A DNA stretch of 64,000 nucleotides from positions 1-64,000 of the forward strand of contig CAWGRQ010000009.1 of the NCBI GenBank assembly GCA_963824985.1, read 5' to 3'. The first letter of the stretch is position 1. Every line of letters starts with the position of its first letter. Below the pieces are notes generated by a model. It did not search any database and was not told the DNA's origin. It saw only the letters and a list, made by a program, of their open reading frames with translations. Of this stretch, positions 17,776 through 27,082 are shown piece by piece. The translations under genes and the position numbers were made by a program. The DNA is from JAFNAG01 sp963824985 (GTDB lineage Bacteria > Acidobacteriota > UBA6911).

Positions 17776-18229
17776 GTGTGTAGAAACGAATATGTGCGCG
17801 TACTGTCATCATTCAAAGGCGATGAAGGAGATCTGATCCCGATCTTGCAGGGAATTCAGCAAAGCATGGGATTTATCTCTGAAGAGGCCATCACACATGT
17901 GTCGGACTTCCTGAAGGTCTCCGAGAACCACATCTTCGGCGTGGCCTCGTTCTATTCGCAGTTCCGGTTTACGGCTCCGGGCCGAAATTCGATCAAAGTC
18001 TGCCTGGGAACGGCCTGCCACGTTCGTGGCGGGCAGATTCTGTCACAGGAACTGGAGCGGGAACTGGGTATCACCTCCGGCCAGACGACAGAGGATCGGC
18101 GATTCGATCTTCAGCGTGTGGCCTGCCTGGGCTGTTGCGCTCTCGCCCCGGTAGTGGCATGTCAATAATGACATTTATAGTCGGATGACCGTGATCCGGC
18201 TGAAAAAGACATTGAAGGGTTATGAATAG
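17776..18229 (+). CDS. NuoE/HydC-like 2Fe-2S thioredoxin-fold subunit (one frameshift near the C-terminus)
   Basis: About 150 aa with a GTG start after GGAGGGT. It is a thioredoxin-like ferredoxin: the four [2Fe-2S] cysteines lie in CLGTACHVRGG and CLGCCALAP, and the helical N-terminus (GFISEEAITHVSDFLKVSENHIFGVASFYSQF) is typical of NuoE. The first frame ends at 18168, but the usual C-terminus (NNDIYSRMTVIRLKKTLKGYE) continues in the next frame to a TAG at 18227-18229, so there is a one-base shift near 18155. It passes electrons within the NADH-oxidising module and overlaps the HydB/NuoF start. Confidence 0.85.
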
Positions 18230-20134
18230 TCTCAAAACACTAAGAATTGCGGCACAGGAAAAGTGGGATCGGCTCATCCATAACCAGATCCCTGTGATCT
18301 ACCTCGGCACCGCCTCCTGTGGCAGGGCCGCAGGCGCTCTGGCGGTTCTGGATGCGATCCGCAAGACTGCTCGAGGAGAAGCGGCTGCAGGCCAAAATCG
18401 TCGAGGTGGGTTGTATCGGGCCCTGTTATCTGGAGCCGTTGCTGGATATCCAGTTGCCCGGGCATCCCAGAATGAGTCATGCGAATGTGACCCCGGAACG
18501 GGCCCGCTATCTGGTTGAAGCCTACATCACTGGGGACAAACCCCCGGTGCGGATGGCCATCGGCCACTACGGCGAAAATGGATCCGAGTTCACCGGGAAG
18601 ATCCCCAGATTTTTCGACCTGCCGATGCTGAAACCGCAGGTGCGGGTCGTGTCTGCGAAACTGCGGTTTCGTCGATCCCGAAGATATCGACCACTATCTG
18701 GCCAACGACGGCTATATCCGGACTGCTGACGGCTCTTGCCAAGGGACCGGAAGGAGTGATTGCCGAGGTCAGGGAGGCCGGGCTGCGCGGGCAGGGGGGG
18801 CGCGGGTTTCCCGACCTTCAAGAAGTGGGAGATCTGCCGGAGTGCCCCCGGCATGTCCAAGTATCTGATCTGCAATGCCGACGAAGGCGACCCCGGGGCC
18901 TTCATGAACCGATCGCTGATCGAAGGTGATCCGCATGCCGTGCTGGAAGGGATGTTGATCGCCGCCTATGCGATCGGCGCCACCCACGGATACATTTATA
19001 TCCGGGCGGAATACCCGCTGGCGATCGTGCGGCTGAAGAGGGCGCTGAGCCAGATGCGGGAATATGGCCTGCTGGGCAAGAACATTCAGGGGTCAGGATT
19101 CGATTTCGAGGTCACCATCAAGGAAGGGGCGGGAGCATTTGTCTGCGGCGAAGAGACCGCGTTGATCGCCTCCATCGAAGGGAAGCGGGGCATGCCGCGA
19201 TCCCGGCCGCCGTTCCCGGCCATCGCCGGCCTGCACGGGAAACCCACCATCATCAACAACGTGGAGACGCTGGGCACCTTGCCGAATATTCTCCGCAACG
19301 GCGCCGCCTGGTACCGTCAATACGGGACCCAGGGAAACCACGGCACCAAGACCTTCTCGCTGGTCGGCAAGGTCCGCCGCGCCGGACTGATCGAGGTGCC
19401 GCTGGGCATGACCCTGCGACAGATCATCTTCGATATCGGCGGGGGCACCGCCAAGAAGTTCAAGGCCGTTCAGACCGGCGGCCCTTCGGGCGGCTGCCTG
19501 TCGGAGGAATTTCTCGATACGCACGGTGGACTACGAGTCGTTGGGAGCGGCCGGATCCATCATGGGTTCGGGCGGGCTGATCGTCATGGATGAGGATACC
19601 TGCGTCGTGGACCTGGCCCGATATTTCCTCGACTTCACCCAGAAGGAATCGTGCGGCAAGTGTTCTCCCTGCCGAGTCGGCTCCCGGCACCTGGTCGAGA
19701 TCCTGGAAAAGATCACTCATGGGCAGGGTGAGACGGAAGACCTGGCCAAACTGCAGAATCTCGGGCGAGACCGTCAAGCGGGGCTCTCTCTGCGGCCTGG
19801 GCCAGACGGCACCCAATCCGGTGCTGACGACCCTGCGCTATTTCCGGTCTGAATATCTGCTCCATGTGACCGACAAGTACTGCCCCGCCGACGGTGTGCC
19901 GGGAACTTGATCGAATACCGGGTCGTCCCGGATAAATGCACCGGTTGCCAGCGTTGCGTCAGCGTCTGTCCGACCGGCGCCATTACCGGGCCCCGCGCGG
20001 AATTGCACAACCTGGATGCCTCCAAGTGTATCAAGTGCCGCGCTTGTTATGAGATTTGCCGCTTCGACGCCATCGCCGGCGATGCCATCGTCATCAGGTC
20101 CAAACGGAGAGCTTCGGATGAGCAACACGCATAA
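18222..20134 (+). pseudogene. HydB/NuoF-like NADH- and FMN-binding subunit, broken by about seven frameshifts
   Basis: Joining frames gives about 637 aa in HydB order. First an N-terminal thioredoxin-like 2Fe-2S domain (IYLGTASCGRAAGAL, then VGCIGPCYLEPLLDI). Next the NADH/FMN domain (GRGGAGFPTFKKW, YLICNADEGDPGAFMNRSL, GAGAFVCGEETALIASIEG) and the N3 cluster SCGKCSPCRVGS with GSLCGLGQ. Last a C-terminal pair of 4Fe-4S motifs (CTGCQRCVSVCP, CIKCRACYEIC). This is the flavin subunit where bifurcating hydrogenases and formate dehydrogenases split electrons. Breaks lie near 18365, 18652, 18720, 18800, 19524, 19765 and 19900. All active-site motifs survive, so sequence error is plausible. Confidence 0.85.
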
Positions 20135-22642
20135 TGTGACCAGTCAATATCGACAACCGGACCGTGACCGTGGAGAGCGGGCCTGACCATTCTCCAGGCA
20201 GCGGGGCGCAACGACATTTATATCCCGACGCTCTGTGCCCACAAGGATCTGACCCCGTTCGGGGGCTGCCGCATGTGCATCGTCGAAGTCGACAGAATGC
20301 GCGGATTCCCCACGGCCTGCACCACGCCGGTGGAAGACGGAATGGTCATCCAGACTCACACAGCACAGGTACACGCCGTCCGGCTGGAAATTCTCCAGCT
20401 TATCCTCAGTGAACACACGTCGAGTTGCCTGATATGCGATGAACGTGAGGAGTGCAGGCTGTACTCGACCACCATCCGGAAGGCCGGGGTGACCACCGGT
20501 TGCCGGTTCTGCTCCAATGACAACCGCTGCGAATTGCAGGATGTCGCGACGTACCTCGGGTTACAGGAGATCGGGTACCCTATTTATTATCGCAATCTGC
20601 CGGTCGAAACAGACGATCCTTTTTTCGACCGCGATTACAACCTGTGCATTCTGTGCGGCCGGTGCGTGCGCATGTGCCAGGATGTCCGCTCCGCCGACAC
20701 CCTGGCGTTTACGCAGAGAGGACGCCACACGGTGATCGGTCCGGCGTTCAACCGCAGCCACGTCGATGCCGGCTGCGAATTCTGCGGCGCCTGCGTTTCC
20801 GTCTGTCCCACGGGCGCGCTGGCCGAGAAAGCCAACAAATGGGACGGGAAGCCGGATCGCGAAGCCACTACGACCTGTCCGCTGTGCGGGATCGGATGCC
20901 AATTGAAGGTGCAGGCGAAAGGAGCCATGCTGCTGGGCAGCCTGCCGGCAGATGATCCGCTGATCAATCACGGGCAACTCTGCGTCAAGGGCAGATTCTG
21001 CCTTCCAGAACTGGTGAACGGTTCCCAGCGGATGCTGACACCGTACAGGAACGAGAAAGGCAACCGGGCCCTCCTGCAATGGGAGCAGGCCCTGGACCTT
21101 GCCGCGGCACGGCTTTCCGGTTGTGCGCCTGACGACTTCGGCATGCTCATCTCTCCCAACTGCAGCAATGAAGATCTGTATGTGGCGCAGAAGTTCGTGC
21201 GCATGGTGATGAAGTCGGACAACGTCGACACTTCCGCGCGGGCCTATTACGGGTCGGCATTCAACGCGTATCTCAAGCTGTTTGCCAGGTCGGTGCCGCT
21301 GGCCAGCCTTGAAACCGCTCCGGTGATTGTCGGGTTCGGACTCGATGCGAGGTATGGCCGGTCCGTGGTGGGAGTTGAACTGCGCAAAGCGGCAAAGAGA
21401 GGTGCGAAAATAGTCACCATCCACCCCGGCGAGCACAGCCTGCGCCGAATCAGCCCTCAATGGATTCGCCCGTTGCCGGGAACTGAGCTTAAAGTCATGC
21501 GCGATCTGGTGCGGATGACGGGTGGCGCGGCTGCGGCACCCGCGGCATCCGGCGCCGATGAGGGGAATCTGAGCGCGCAACTGGCTGAGGTCGCCGATTT
21601 GCTACGCGAGGCCAGGACCCCGGTGTTTCTGATCGGGTCGGAATTTCTGCATTCCGACGAAAGTGGCGCGATTCTGGAGGCCATAGATCAGCTTGCCGGC
21701 AACACGGGCGCGGGCATCCTGCCTCTGCCGGCACAGAATAACCTGTTGGGTGCGCTTTTGATGGGCGCGGCTCCCGAGGTCCTGCCCGGCGCCCTCTCTG
21801 CCGCCGATCCGGCCCGCAGGCGCGAAATCGAGCGTTCCTGGGGCACATCTCTGCCGGAAGCTCAGCCCGGATGGAATTCGCTCGCCATTTCATCAGATAG
21901 GAAGCTGAAGGTGCTTTACCTCATCGGCGAGGTGCTCCCGAATTCGGGTGCGGTCGCGGAGTTTACCCTTTTTCAGAATATTTATCCTCCGGACCCTTTC
22001 CCCGCGGCCGATTTATGCCTGCCGGCGGCGGCCTTCGGCGAAACGGAGGGGACCTATCTCAATGGGGAGGGGCGGCTGCAAACCGCGGTTCGGCTGGTGG
22101 ATCCTCCCGGTGTCGCGCTCGCGGACTGGCAGATCCTGTGCCGGGTTGCACAAAAAATGGGCGCCCCGGGTTTCGATTTCGGCAGTGTCGCCGATGTGCG
22201 AAACGAAATTGTGGCGCTGATTCCCGAGTTGGAGGACATGACCGCGGTTGCCAGGAAATGCCGGCCGGTGGCGTTTCAGGTCAGCCTGGCTGTGTCTCCG
22301 GTTCCTCTGCCGCCCGAACCAGTGCCCGGCGGTACTTTACCTTACCTGCTCCGGACGGGCATTGCCGAACACACATATCGCGGGTTTCCGCTCTCCCTCC
22401 TTGTCGACGGGGCCGGCGCGCTGTTCGCCGAGGGCGTAGTGGCAATCAATCCCAAGGACGCCGCGAGGGCGGGCATCGCCAACGGGGAGGTGATCATTCT
22501 TGCCTCCGACCATTTCGAACGGGTCTTGCCGGCGAGAGTGCGACCGGAACAACCCGAGGGCCTGCTGCACGCCCTGCTGCGGCACGGCGAACCCGGGACT
22601 CCCAACCCACACCCTGTCACGATAAGGAAAAGAGATGTTTAG
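20118..22642 (+). CDS. NuoG/formate-dehydrogenase-like Mo-type subunit lacking the catalytic Cys/Sec-His pair
   Basis: About 840 aa. The ATG at 20118 gives MSNTHNVT; removing one extra base near 20142 and one near 20182 restores VNIDNRTVTVESG then LTILQAAGRNDIYIPTLC. Domains: [2Fe-2S] (C..CRMC..C), His-Cys3 cluster (HTSSCLICDEREEC), GCRFCSNDNRC, two 4Fe-4S motifs (CILCGRCVRMC, CEFCGACVSVC), then the Mo-oxidoreductase 4Fe-4S (CPLCGIGC), catalytic and C-terminal dinucleotide-binding domains. Where formate dehydrogenases read SRxC/U-H-S, this protein reads ARAYYGS, so both catalytic residues are Tyr. It is therefore not a standard formate dehydrogenase. Overlaps the next gene by 8 bp. Confidence 0.85.
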
Positions 22643-23477
22643 GGTAATCGAAAGCCAGATGATCGTACCGAATGTTCACCTCCTGACCTTCGAGGCGCCG
22701 GCGGTCGCGCGCCAGGTGCAACCCGGCCAGTTTATTATCGTGCGTCCCGATGAAGATGGCGAGAGAATCCCGCTTTCTATTTCAGACTGGGACGCGGACC
22801 GGGGAACGGTTACCGTAAGTCTGCTCAATGTCGGAAAGACGACCGGCGCCATTGCCGCCTTGAAGGCCGGCATGGAAATACCGACCCTGGTAGGGCCGTT
22901 GGGCAACGCCACCGAAATTGGGGAGCACGGAACCGTAATGTGCATCGGTGGTTGCTATGGAATCGGAAGCATCTACCCGATTGCGAGGAGGCTGAAAGAA
23001 AGAGGGAACAAGGTGATCGTGCTTCTTGAAGCCCGGAGTTCCTACCTTTTCTACTGGGGGAGGCGATATGAGGAGCTGGTCGACCGGGTGATCTATATCA
23101 CGCGCGACGGTACCAAGGGGCTGAAAGGGCATGCGGGACGGCTTCCGGAAATCTTGCAGTCTCTGGACGAACCCGTGCACCGGATCATCATTAACGGATG
23201 CACGTTCCTGCTGAAGCGAGGATCGGATGCGAGCCGTTCCCTGGAAATCCCGACGACCGTGAGTCTGAATCCGATCATGATCGACGGTACCGGAATGTGC
23301 GGGGTGTGCCGCGTGACCGTCGGGTCAGCCACCAAGTTTGCCTGTGTGCATGGTCCTGATTTCGATGGCCATCAAGTCAATTGGCAAGAACTGCTCCAGC
23401 GGCGCAAGGCCTATCTGAAGGAGGAAGTCGTTCCTCTGCGCACCAGCCGCTGTGAAGACCACATGATCAAAGTATAG
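22635..23477 (+). CDS. nfnA: Ferredoxin-NADP reductase-type FAD/NAD-binding subunit (NfnA-like)
   Basis: 280 aa in the sulfide/dihydroorotate dehydrogenase-like electron transfer family. FAD domain with RIPLSISDWD, NAD domain opening GTVMCIGGCYGIGSIYPIARRL, and a C-terminal [2Fe-2S]-binding loop GTGMCGVCRVTVG..KFACVHGPDFDG, as in NfnA. In NfnAB this subunit oxidises NADH and passes electrons to ferredoxin and to the NADPH-side subunit. The gene overlaps the Mo-type subunit upstream and is followed after 9 bp by the NfnB-like gene, so all are likely one transcript. The pairing with NfnB makes NfnA the best name. Confidence 0.88.
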   Translation: MFRVIESQMIVPNVHLLTFEAPAVARQVQPGQFIIVRPDEDGERIPLSISDWDADRGTVTVSLLNVGKTTGAIAALKAGMEIPTLVGPLGNATEIGEHGTVMCIGGCYGIGSIYPIARRLKERGNKVIVLLEARSSYLFYWGRRYEELVDRVIYITRDGTKGLKGHAGRLPEILQSLDEPVHRIIINGCTFLLKRGSDASRSLEIPTTVSLNPIMIDGTGMCGVCRVTVGSATKFACVHGPDFDGHQVNWQELLQRRKAYLKEEVVPLRTSRCEDHMIKV

Positions 23478-23486
23478 GGAAACAAT

Positions 23487-24896
23487 ATGGAGTCTCCAAA
23501 ACCGGCCAAAAAGAAACTCGATCTGAACCGCAGGGAAATGCCCAAGCAGCCACACGATGTGCGCAACCGGAATTTCGATGAGGTGGCGTTGGGATATTCG
23601 GCCGAAACCGCAATCGAAGAAGCGGTACGCTGCCTGCAGTGTCCGAGCGCAAACTGCGTGAAAAGCTGCCCCGTCGAGATTGACATTCCCGCCTTCCTTG
23701 AACATGTTGCCCAAGGGAATTTTGCCGACGGGATTCGCGTGCTCAAAGAGAAAAACTGCCTGCCTGCCGTCTGCGGGCGAGTATGCCCGCAGGAGGAGCA
23801 GTGCGAGGGGAGTTGCTCGCTGGTAAAGAAGGGGGGGCAAATCGCCATCGGGCGTCTGGAGCGATTCCTTGCCGACTGGGAAGCCAGCCAGCCGGAGATC
23901 AAGCTTCCCGAGGTCTCGCCGGCGACGGGCAGAAGAGTCGCCATCGTGGGCGGCGGTCCTGCCGGACTTACGGTTGCCGGCGACCTGATCAAGCTTGGAC
24001 ACCGGGTGACCATTTTCGAGGCGTTGCACAAGATGGGAGGGGTTCTGGTATACGGCATTCCCGAATTCCGCCTCCCAAAGGCAATTGTAAAGAGGGAAGT
24101 CGATTATCTGGTTAAGCTGGGGGTGGAGATTGTCACCGACTATGTGGTGGGCAAAACCAGGACCATCGACAGCCTGCTCGAGGAGTATGATGCCGTGTTT
24201 GTTGGGTCCGGGGCCGGATTGCCATGGTTTATGGAGATCCCGGGAGAAAACCTGAACGGGGTCTATTCCGCCAACGAATACCTCACCCGCATGAATCTCA
24301 TGGCCGGATTTCTTTTCCCCAAATACAACACCCCGATCAAGAATCACAAACGCGTGGCCGTCCTTGGGGGAGGGAATGTCGCCATGGACTGCGCGCGCAC
24401 GGCCCTCAGGCTTGGAGCCGAGACCCGCATCCTATACAGGCGCTCCCGGACCGAACTCCCGGCGCGGCTCGAGGAGGTTGAGAATGCGGAAGAGGAGGGC
24501 GTGATCTTCGAGTTTCTTACCCTGCCGACACGCTATATCGGCGATGAAAACGGCTGGGTCACAGCTATCGAGTGCATCAAGATGCGGTTGGGTGAACCGG
24601 ATGCCTCCGGCAGAAGGAAGCCGATCCCGATCGAAAATTCCGAAACCCTGTATCCCGTGGATGCCGTAGTCTGCGCCATCGGCAACAGCCCCAATCCTCT
24701 GATCGCGGCGACAACTCCCGGGCTGGAAGTGGGCAAAAAGGGGAACATCGTCGTGGACGATGCCACGGGAAAGACGTCAAAACCCCGGATCTGGGCCGGC
24801 GGGGATGTCGCCACCGGTGCGGCAACCGTTATCCTGGCGATGGGTGCGGGCCGCAAGGCGGCCAGGTCAATCCACGAGTACCTCTGCTCCCTGTAA
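23487..24896 (+). CDS. nfnB: NADPH-dependent glutamate synthase small subunit-like (NfnB)
   Basis: 469 aa, GltD/NfnB family. The N-terminal Fe-S domain binds two 4Fe-4S clusters (CLQCPSANCVKSCPVEIDI; CGRVCPQEEQCEGSC). FAD motif VAIVGGGPAGLTVAGDL, NADPH motif VAVLGGGNVAMDCARTA, and the C-terminal FAD motif RIWAGGDVATGAATVILAMGAG are all present. With NfnA it would form the cytoplasmic electron-bifurcating ferredoxin:NAD+/NADPH transhydrogenase. It is the last gene of the cluster; the next gene is about 200 bp away. Glutamate synthase is an alternative but the NfnA partner argues against it. Confidence 0.9.
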   Translation: MESPKPAKKKLDLNRREMPKQPHDVRNRNFDEVALGYSAETAIEEAVRCLQCPSANCVKSCPVEIDIPAFLEHVAQGNFADGIRVLKEKNCLPAVCGRVCPQEEQCEGSCSLVKKGGQIAIGRLERFLADWEASQPEIKLPEVSPATGRRVAIVGGGPAGLTVAGDLIKLGHRVTIFEALHKMGGVLVYGIPEFRLPKAIVKREVDYLVKLGVEIVTDYVVGKTRTIDSLLEEYDAVFVGSGAGLPWFMEIPGENLNGVYSANEYLTRMNLMAGFLFPKYNTPIKNHKRVAVLGGGNVAMDCARTALRLGAETRILYRRSRTELPARLEEVENAEEEGVIFEFLTLPTRYIGDENGWVTAIECIKMRLGEPDASGRRKPIPIENSETLYPVDAVVCAIGNSPNPLIAATTPGLEVGKKGNIVVDDATGKTSKPRIWAGGDVATGAATVILAMGAGRKAARSIHEYLCSL

Positions 24897-25092
24897 ACCA
24901 GAAATATCCGCTCGATTGACCGGAGCAAAGAACTCTCGATACTTTGCCGGAAATCATGTTACAAATGTGCGTGTCATGCTGCTGAAACCACCTCCGGCAT
25001 GGCTCATCACGGCTGACGGCCGATGATTATATCCTTTAATGTGACTCAAGCGGCCGGCGGCATATTACCCTTCGACTTTATGGGAGGACGCA

Positions 25093-26157
25093 ATGAATCG
25101 ATCATGTTTCAGGATCCTGGTTGCCGCCCTGTTGCTGGGAGGCCTGTTTGCAGGTTGCAGCTCAAATACCGCGCCGCCGGCCGGCCCGGCTTCGATTGAT
25201 GCCGCAAAACTGCAGGCGTTCCGGCCGATCCCGGCCGTCATGGCCTCGGACACAAATCCGGTTACTCTGGAAAAAGTCGCCCTGGGCCGAATGCTCTATT
25301 ATGAAACTCGCCTCTCCAAGAGCCAGCAGATCGCCTGCAATACCTGCCACCTCCTCGACAAGTACGGAGTTGATGGCCAGCCGACCTCCGACGGACACAA
25401 AGGACAGGTAGGCAGCCGCAACGCACCCACGGTCTACAATGCCGCCGGGCACATGGCGCAATTCTGGGATGGTCGCGCCCCGGACGTCGAAGCGCAGGCG
25501 AAGGGACCGGTCATGAATCCTGTCGAGATGGCCATGGACACCGAAACCGGCGTGCTGGAAGTTTTGGAATCCATGCCGGAGTACGTGGCCGCCTTCAAAG
25601 CGGCCTTCCCCGGGGAAAAAGAGCCGGTGACCTTTGACAACATGGCCAAGGCGATCGGCGCTTTTGAACGCAACCTGGTTACCCCGGCCCGCTGGGACAA
25701 GTTTCTGAGTGGAGAACAGAGCGCCCTGACGGACGAAGAAAAGGCCGGACTCAACGCCTACCTCGAAACCGGATGTCAGACATGCCATGCCGGGGCCTAT
25801 GTCGGGGGGAACCTGTATCAAAAGCTGGGGACGATCAAGCCCTGGCCTGACACCACCGACCCCGGCCGGGAAAAGGTGACCAATAGTGCCGGCGATGCCA
25901 TGGTTTTCAAGGTTCCATCCCTGCGCAACATCGCCCGGACCGGCCCTTATTATCACAACGGCAAGATCGCCTCGCTTGCGGAAGCTGTTTCGAAAATGGC
26001 CGAATTTCAGCTGGGGAAGAACCTGAACGATGTCCAGACCAAATCGATCGTTGTCTGGCTTGGTTCCCTCACCGGGGATCTGCCCGCTGAATATATTAAG
26101 CCGCCGGTGCTGCCCAAGGGCACAGCCAAGACCCCCAAACCGATTGTCGAAGATTGA
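25093..26157 (+). CDS. Di-haem cytochrome c peroxidase / MauG family lipoprotein
   Basis: 354 aa. A lipoprotein signal is visible (LLLGGLFAGCSS). Two CxxCH haem c sites, CNTCH and CQTCH, are spaced as in CcpA/MauG proteins, and the segment VGSRNAPTVYNAAGHMAQFWDGRAPDVEAQAKGPVMNP is a family hallmark (read in parts: SRNAPTVYNA, FWDGR). Role: periplasmic reduction of H2O2 with electrons from cytochrome c. A heme-binding protein gene follows in the same direction after about 100 bp. Start chosen for the signal peptide and the GGAGG upstream. Confidence 0.9.
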   Translation: MNRSCFRILVAALLLGGLFAGCSSNTAPPAGPASIDAAKLQAFRPIPAVMASDTNPVTLEKVALGRMLYYETRLSKSQQIACNTCHLLDKYGVDGQPTSDGHKGQVGSRNAPTVYNAAGHMAQFWDGRAPDVEAQAKGPVMNPVEMAMDTETGVLEVLESMPEYVAAFKAAFPGEKEPVTFDNMAKAIGAFERNLVTPARWDKFLSGEQSALTDEEKAGLNAYLETGCQTCHAGAYVGGNLYQKLGTIKPWPDTTDPGREKVTNSAGDAMVFKVPSLRNIARTGPYYHNGKIASLAEAVSKMAEFQLGKNLNDVQTKSIVVWLGSLTGDLPAEYIKPPVLPKGTAKTPKPIVED

Positions 26158-26259
26158 CAGACTGCCGTCGGATTGAGCGTAGGAGCGATGCCTGCTTCCC
26201 GTGGGCGGGGGCGGCGTCCTTTCGCGAAAAATCTATTGCTGCCAAGAGGTCCTTGAGAA

Positions 26260-26724
26260 ATGCGCAAAATCTTCAGACTTGCCGTGCTCGTCCTGGTTCT
26301 GGCTTTGATCGTGGCTCAGTTCTTCCCCCCCGAGCGCACGAATCCTCAGGTCAACCCGGGTGCCACCTTCGAGGCAGTCGCCAAGGTGAGCCCCGAGGCT
26401 GCCCGCGTTTTCCAGCGCGCCTGCTACGATTGCCACTCGAACACTACCGTCTGGCCCTGGTATGGCCGCGTCGCTCCCGTCTCCTGGTTGCTCGTGGATG
26501 ACGTCAGGAAAGGGCGCGCCCATGTCAATTTTTCAGAGTGGGCCAATTACGGTCCGGACATGGCATCGGAAAAACTCAAAGATGCCTGCACCGAGGTGAA
26601 GGCTGGGGAGATGCCTCTCTGGTTCTATAGGATAGTGCACTCTCAGTCCAGGCTGAGCGAGGAGGACGTCAAGGCCATCTGCGGAGCCGCTGGCCCTACG
26701 GCGGGCTCGTACGGCAAGGAGTAG
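26260..26724 (+). CDS. Haem-binding domain protein, membrane-anchored
   Basis: 154 aa. N-terminal hydrophobic segment (LAVLVLVLALIVAQFF) followed by a single haem c motif CYDCHSN and the tail pattern NTTVWPWYGRVAPVSWLLVDDVRKGRAHVNFSEW, read in parts (VWPWYGRVAPVSWL, GRAHVNFSEW), which defines the small haem-binding domain family often found next to cytochrome c peroxidases. Probable periplasmic electron carrier or haem protein partner of the upstream peroxidase. Confidence 0.85.
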   Translation: MRKIFRLAVLVLVLALIVAQFFPPERTNPQVNPGATFEAVAKVSPEAARVFQRACYDCHSNTTVWPWYGRVAPVSWLLVDDVRKGRAHVNFSEWANYGPDMASEKLKDACTEVKAGEMPLWFYRIVHSQSRLSEEDVKAICGAAGPTAGSYGKE

Positions 26725-26797
26725 GCGCCGGGGGTCAGCCGGAAGCGGCACGGGTAAACAGGGAATCCGTGACGAATCCGGGAGCGGCTCGCGGTTC

Positions 26798-27082
26798 CTA
26801 TCTGATGACGATATTCGTGTATTCCGGCTCGACGTTCTCGAAAAAAAGGCCCTGAAATCGGCCCGGAGCCAATGGTGGGATCTCCGCCTCGAGAACATGT
26901 TCCTGGTCCGGCTGGAGCGCGGAAGGGTCGAGATAGCTGCCCAGGAACGTCCGCTTGGTGTTGCCGTAAATATCGTTGTACGCTTTGTGTACCGGCGCCG
27001 GACGCCCATCGATGGTTACGGCAGGTATGCAGGAGTCATACGGTACCGCTACCATTCTAATCTGAGAGTCTGGGAATGACAA
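26798..27082 (-). CDS. Hypothetical protein, possible gene remnant
   Basis: 94 aa, no family recognised. The composition looks protein-like (VTIDGRPAPVHKAYNDIYG, HVLEAEIPPLAPGRFQGLF), with beta-rich patterning and no signal peptide. It fills the gap between the haem-binding gene and the MetX fusion on the opposite strand, overlapping the latter by 7 bp. It may be the C-terminal end of a lost larger protein. Confidence 0.4.
   Translation of the reverse strand: MSFPDSQIRMVAVPYDSCIPAVTIDGRPAPVHKAYNDIYGNTKRTFLGSYLDPSALQPDQEHVLEAEIPPLAPGRFQGLFFENVEPEYTNIVIR

Noticed and set aside
18222..20134. Programmed frameshifting or selenocysteine recoding as the cause of the breaks
   Set aside because: The breaks are many, lie at unrelated sequences, lack slippery or SECIS-like structure, and occur in unrelated genes too.
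20561..21580. 339-codon minus-strand frame opposite the Mo-type subunit
   Set aside because: Antisense shadow; the plus strand has all Fe-S motifs.
20118..22642. Annotation as an active formate dehydrogenase
   Set aside because: The Cys/Sec and His positions are Tyr-Tyr, and no formate channel or accessory gene is adjacent.
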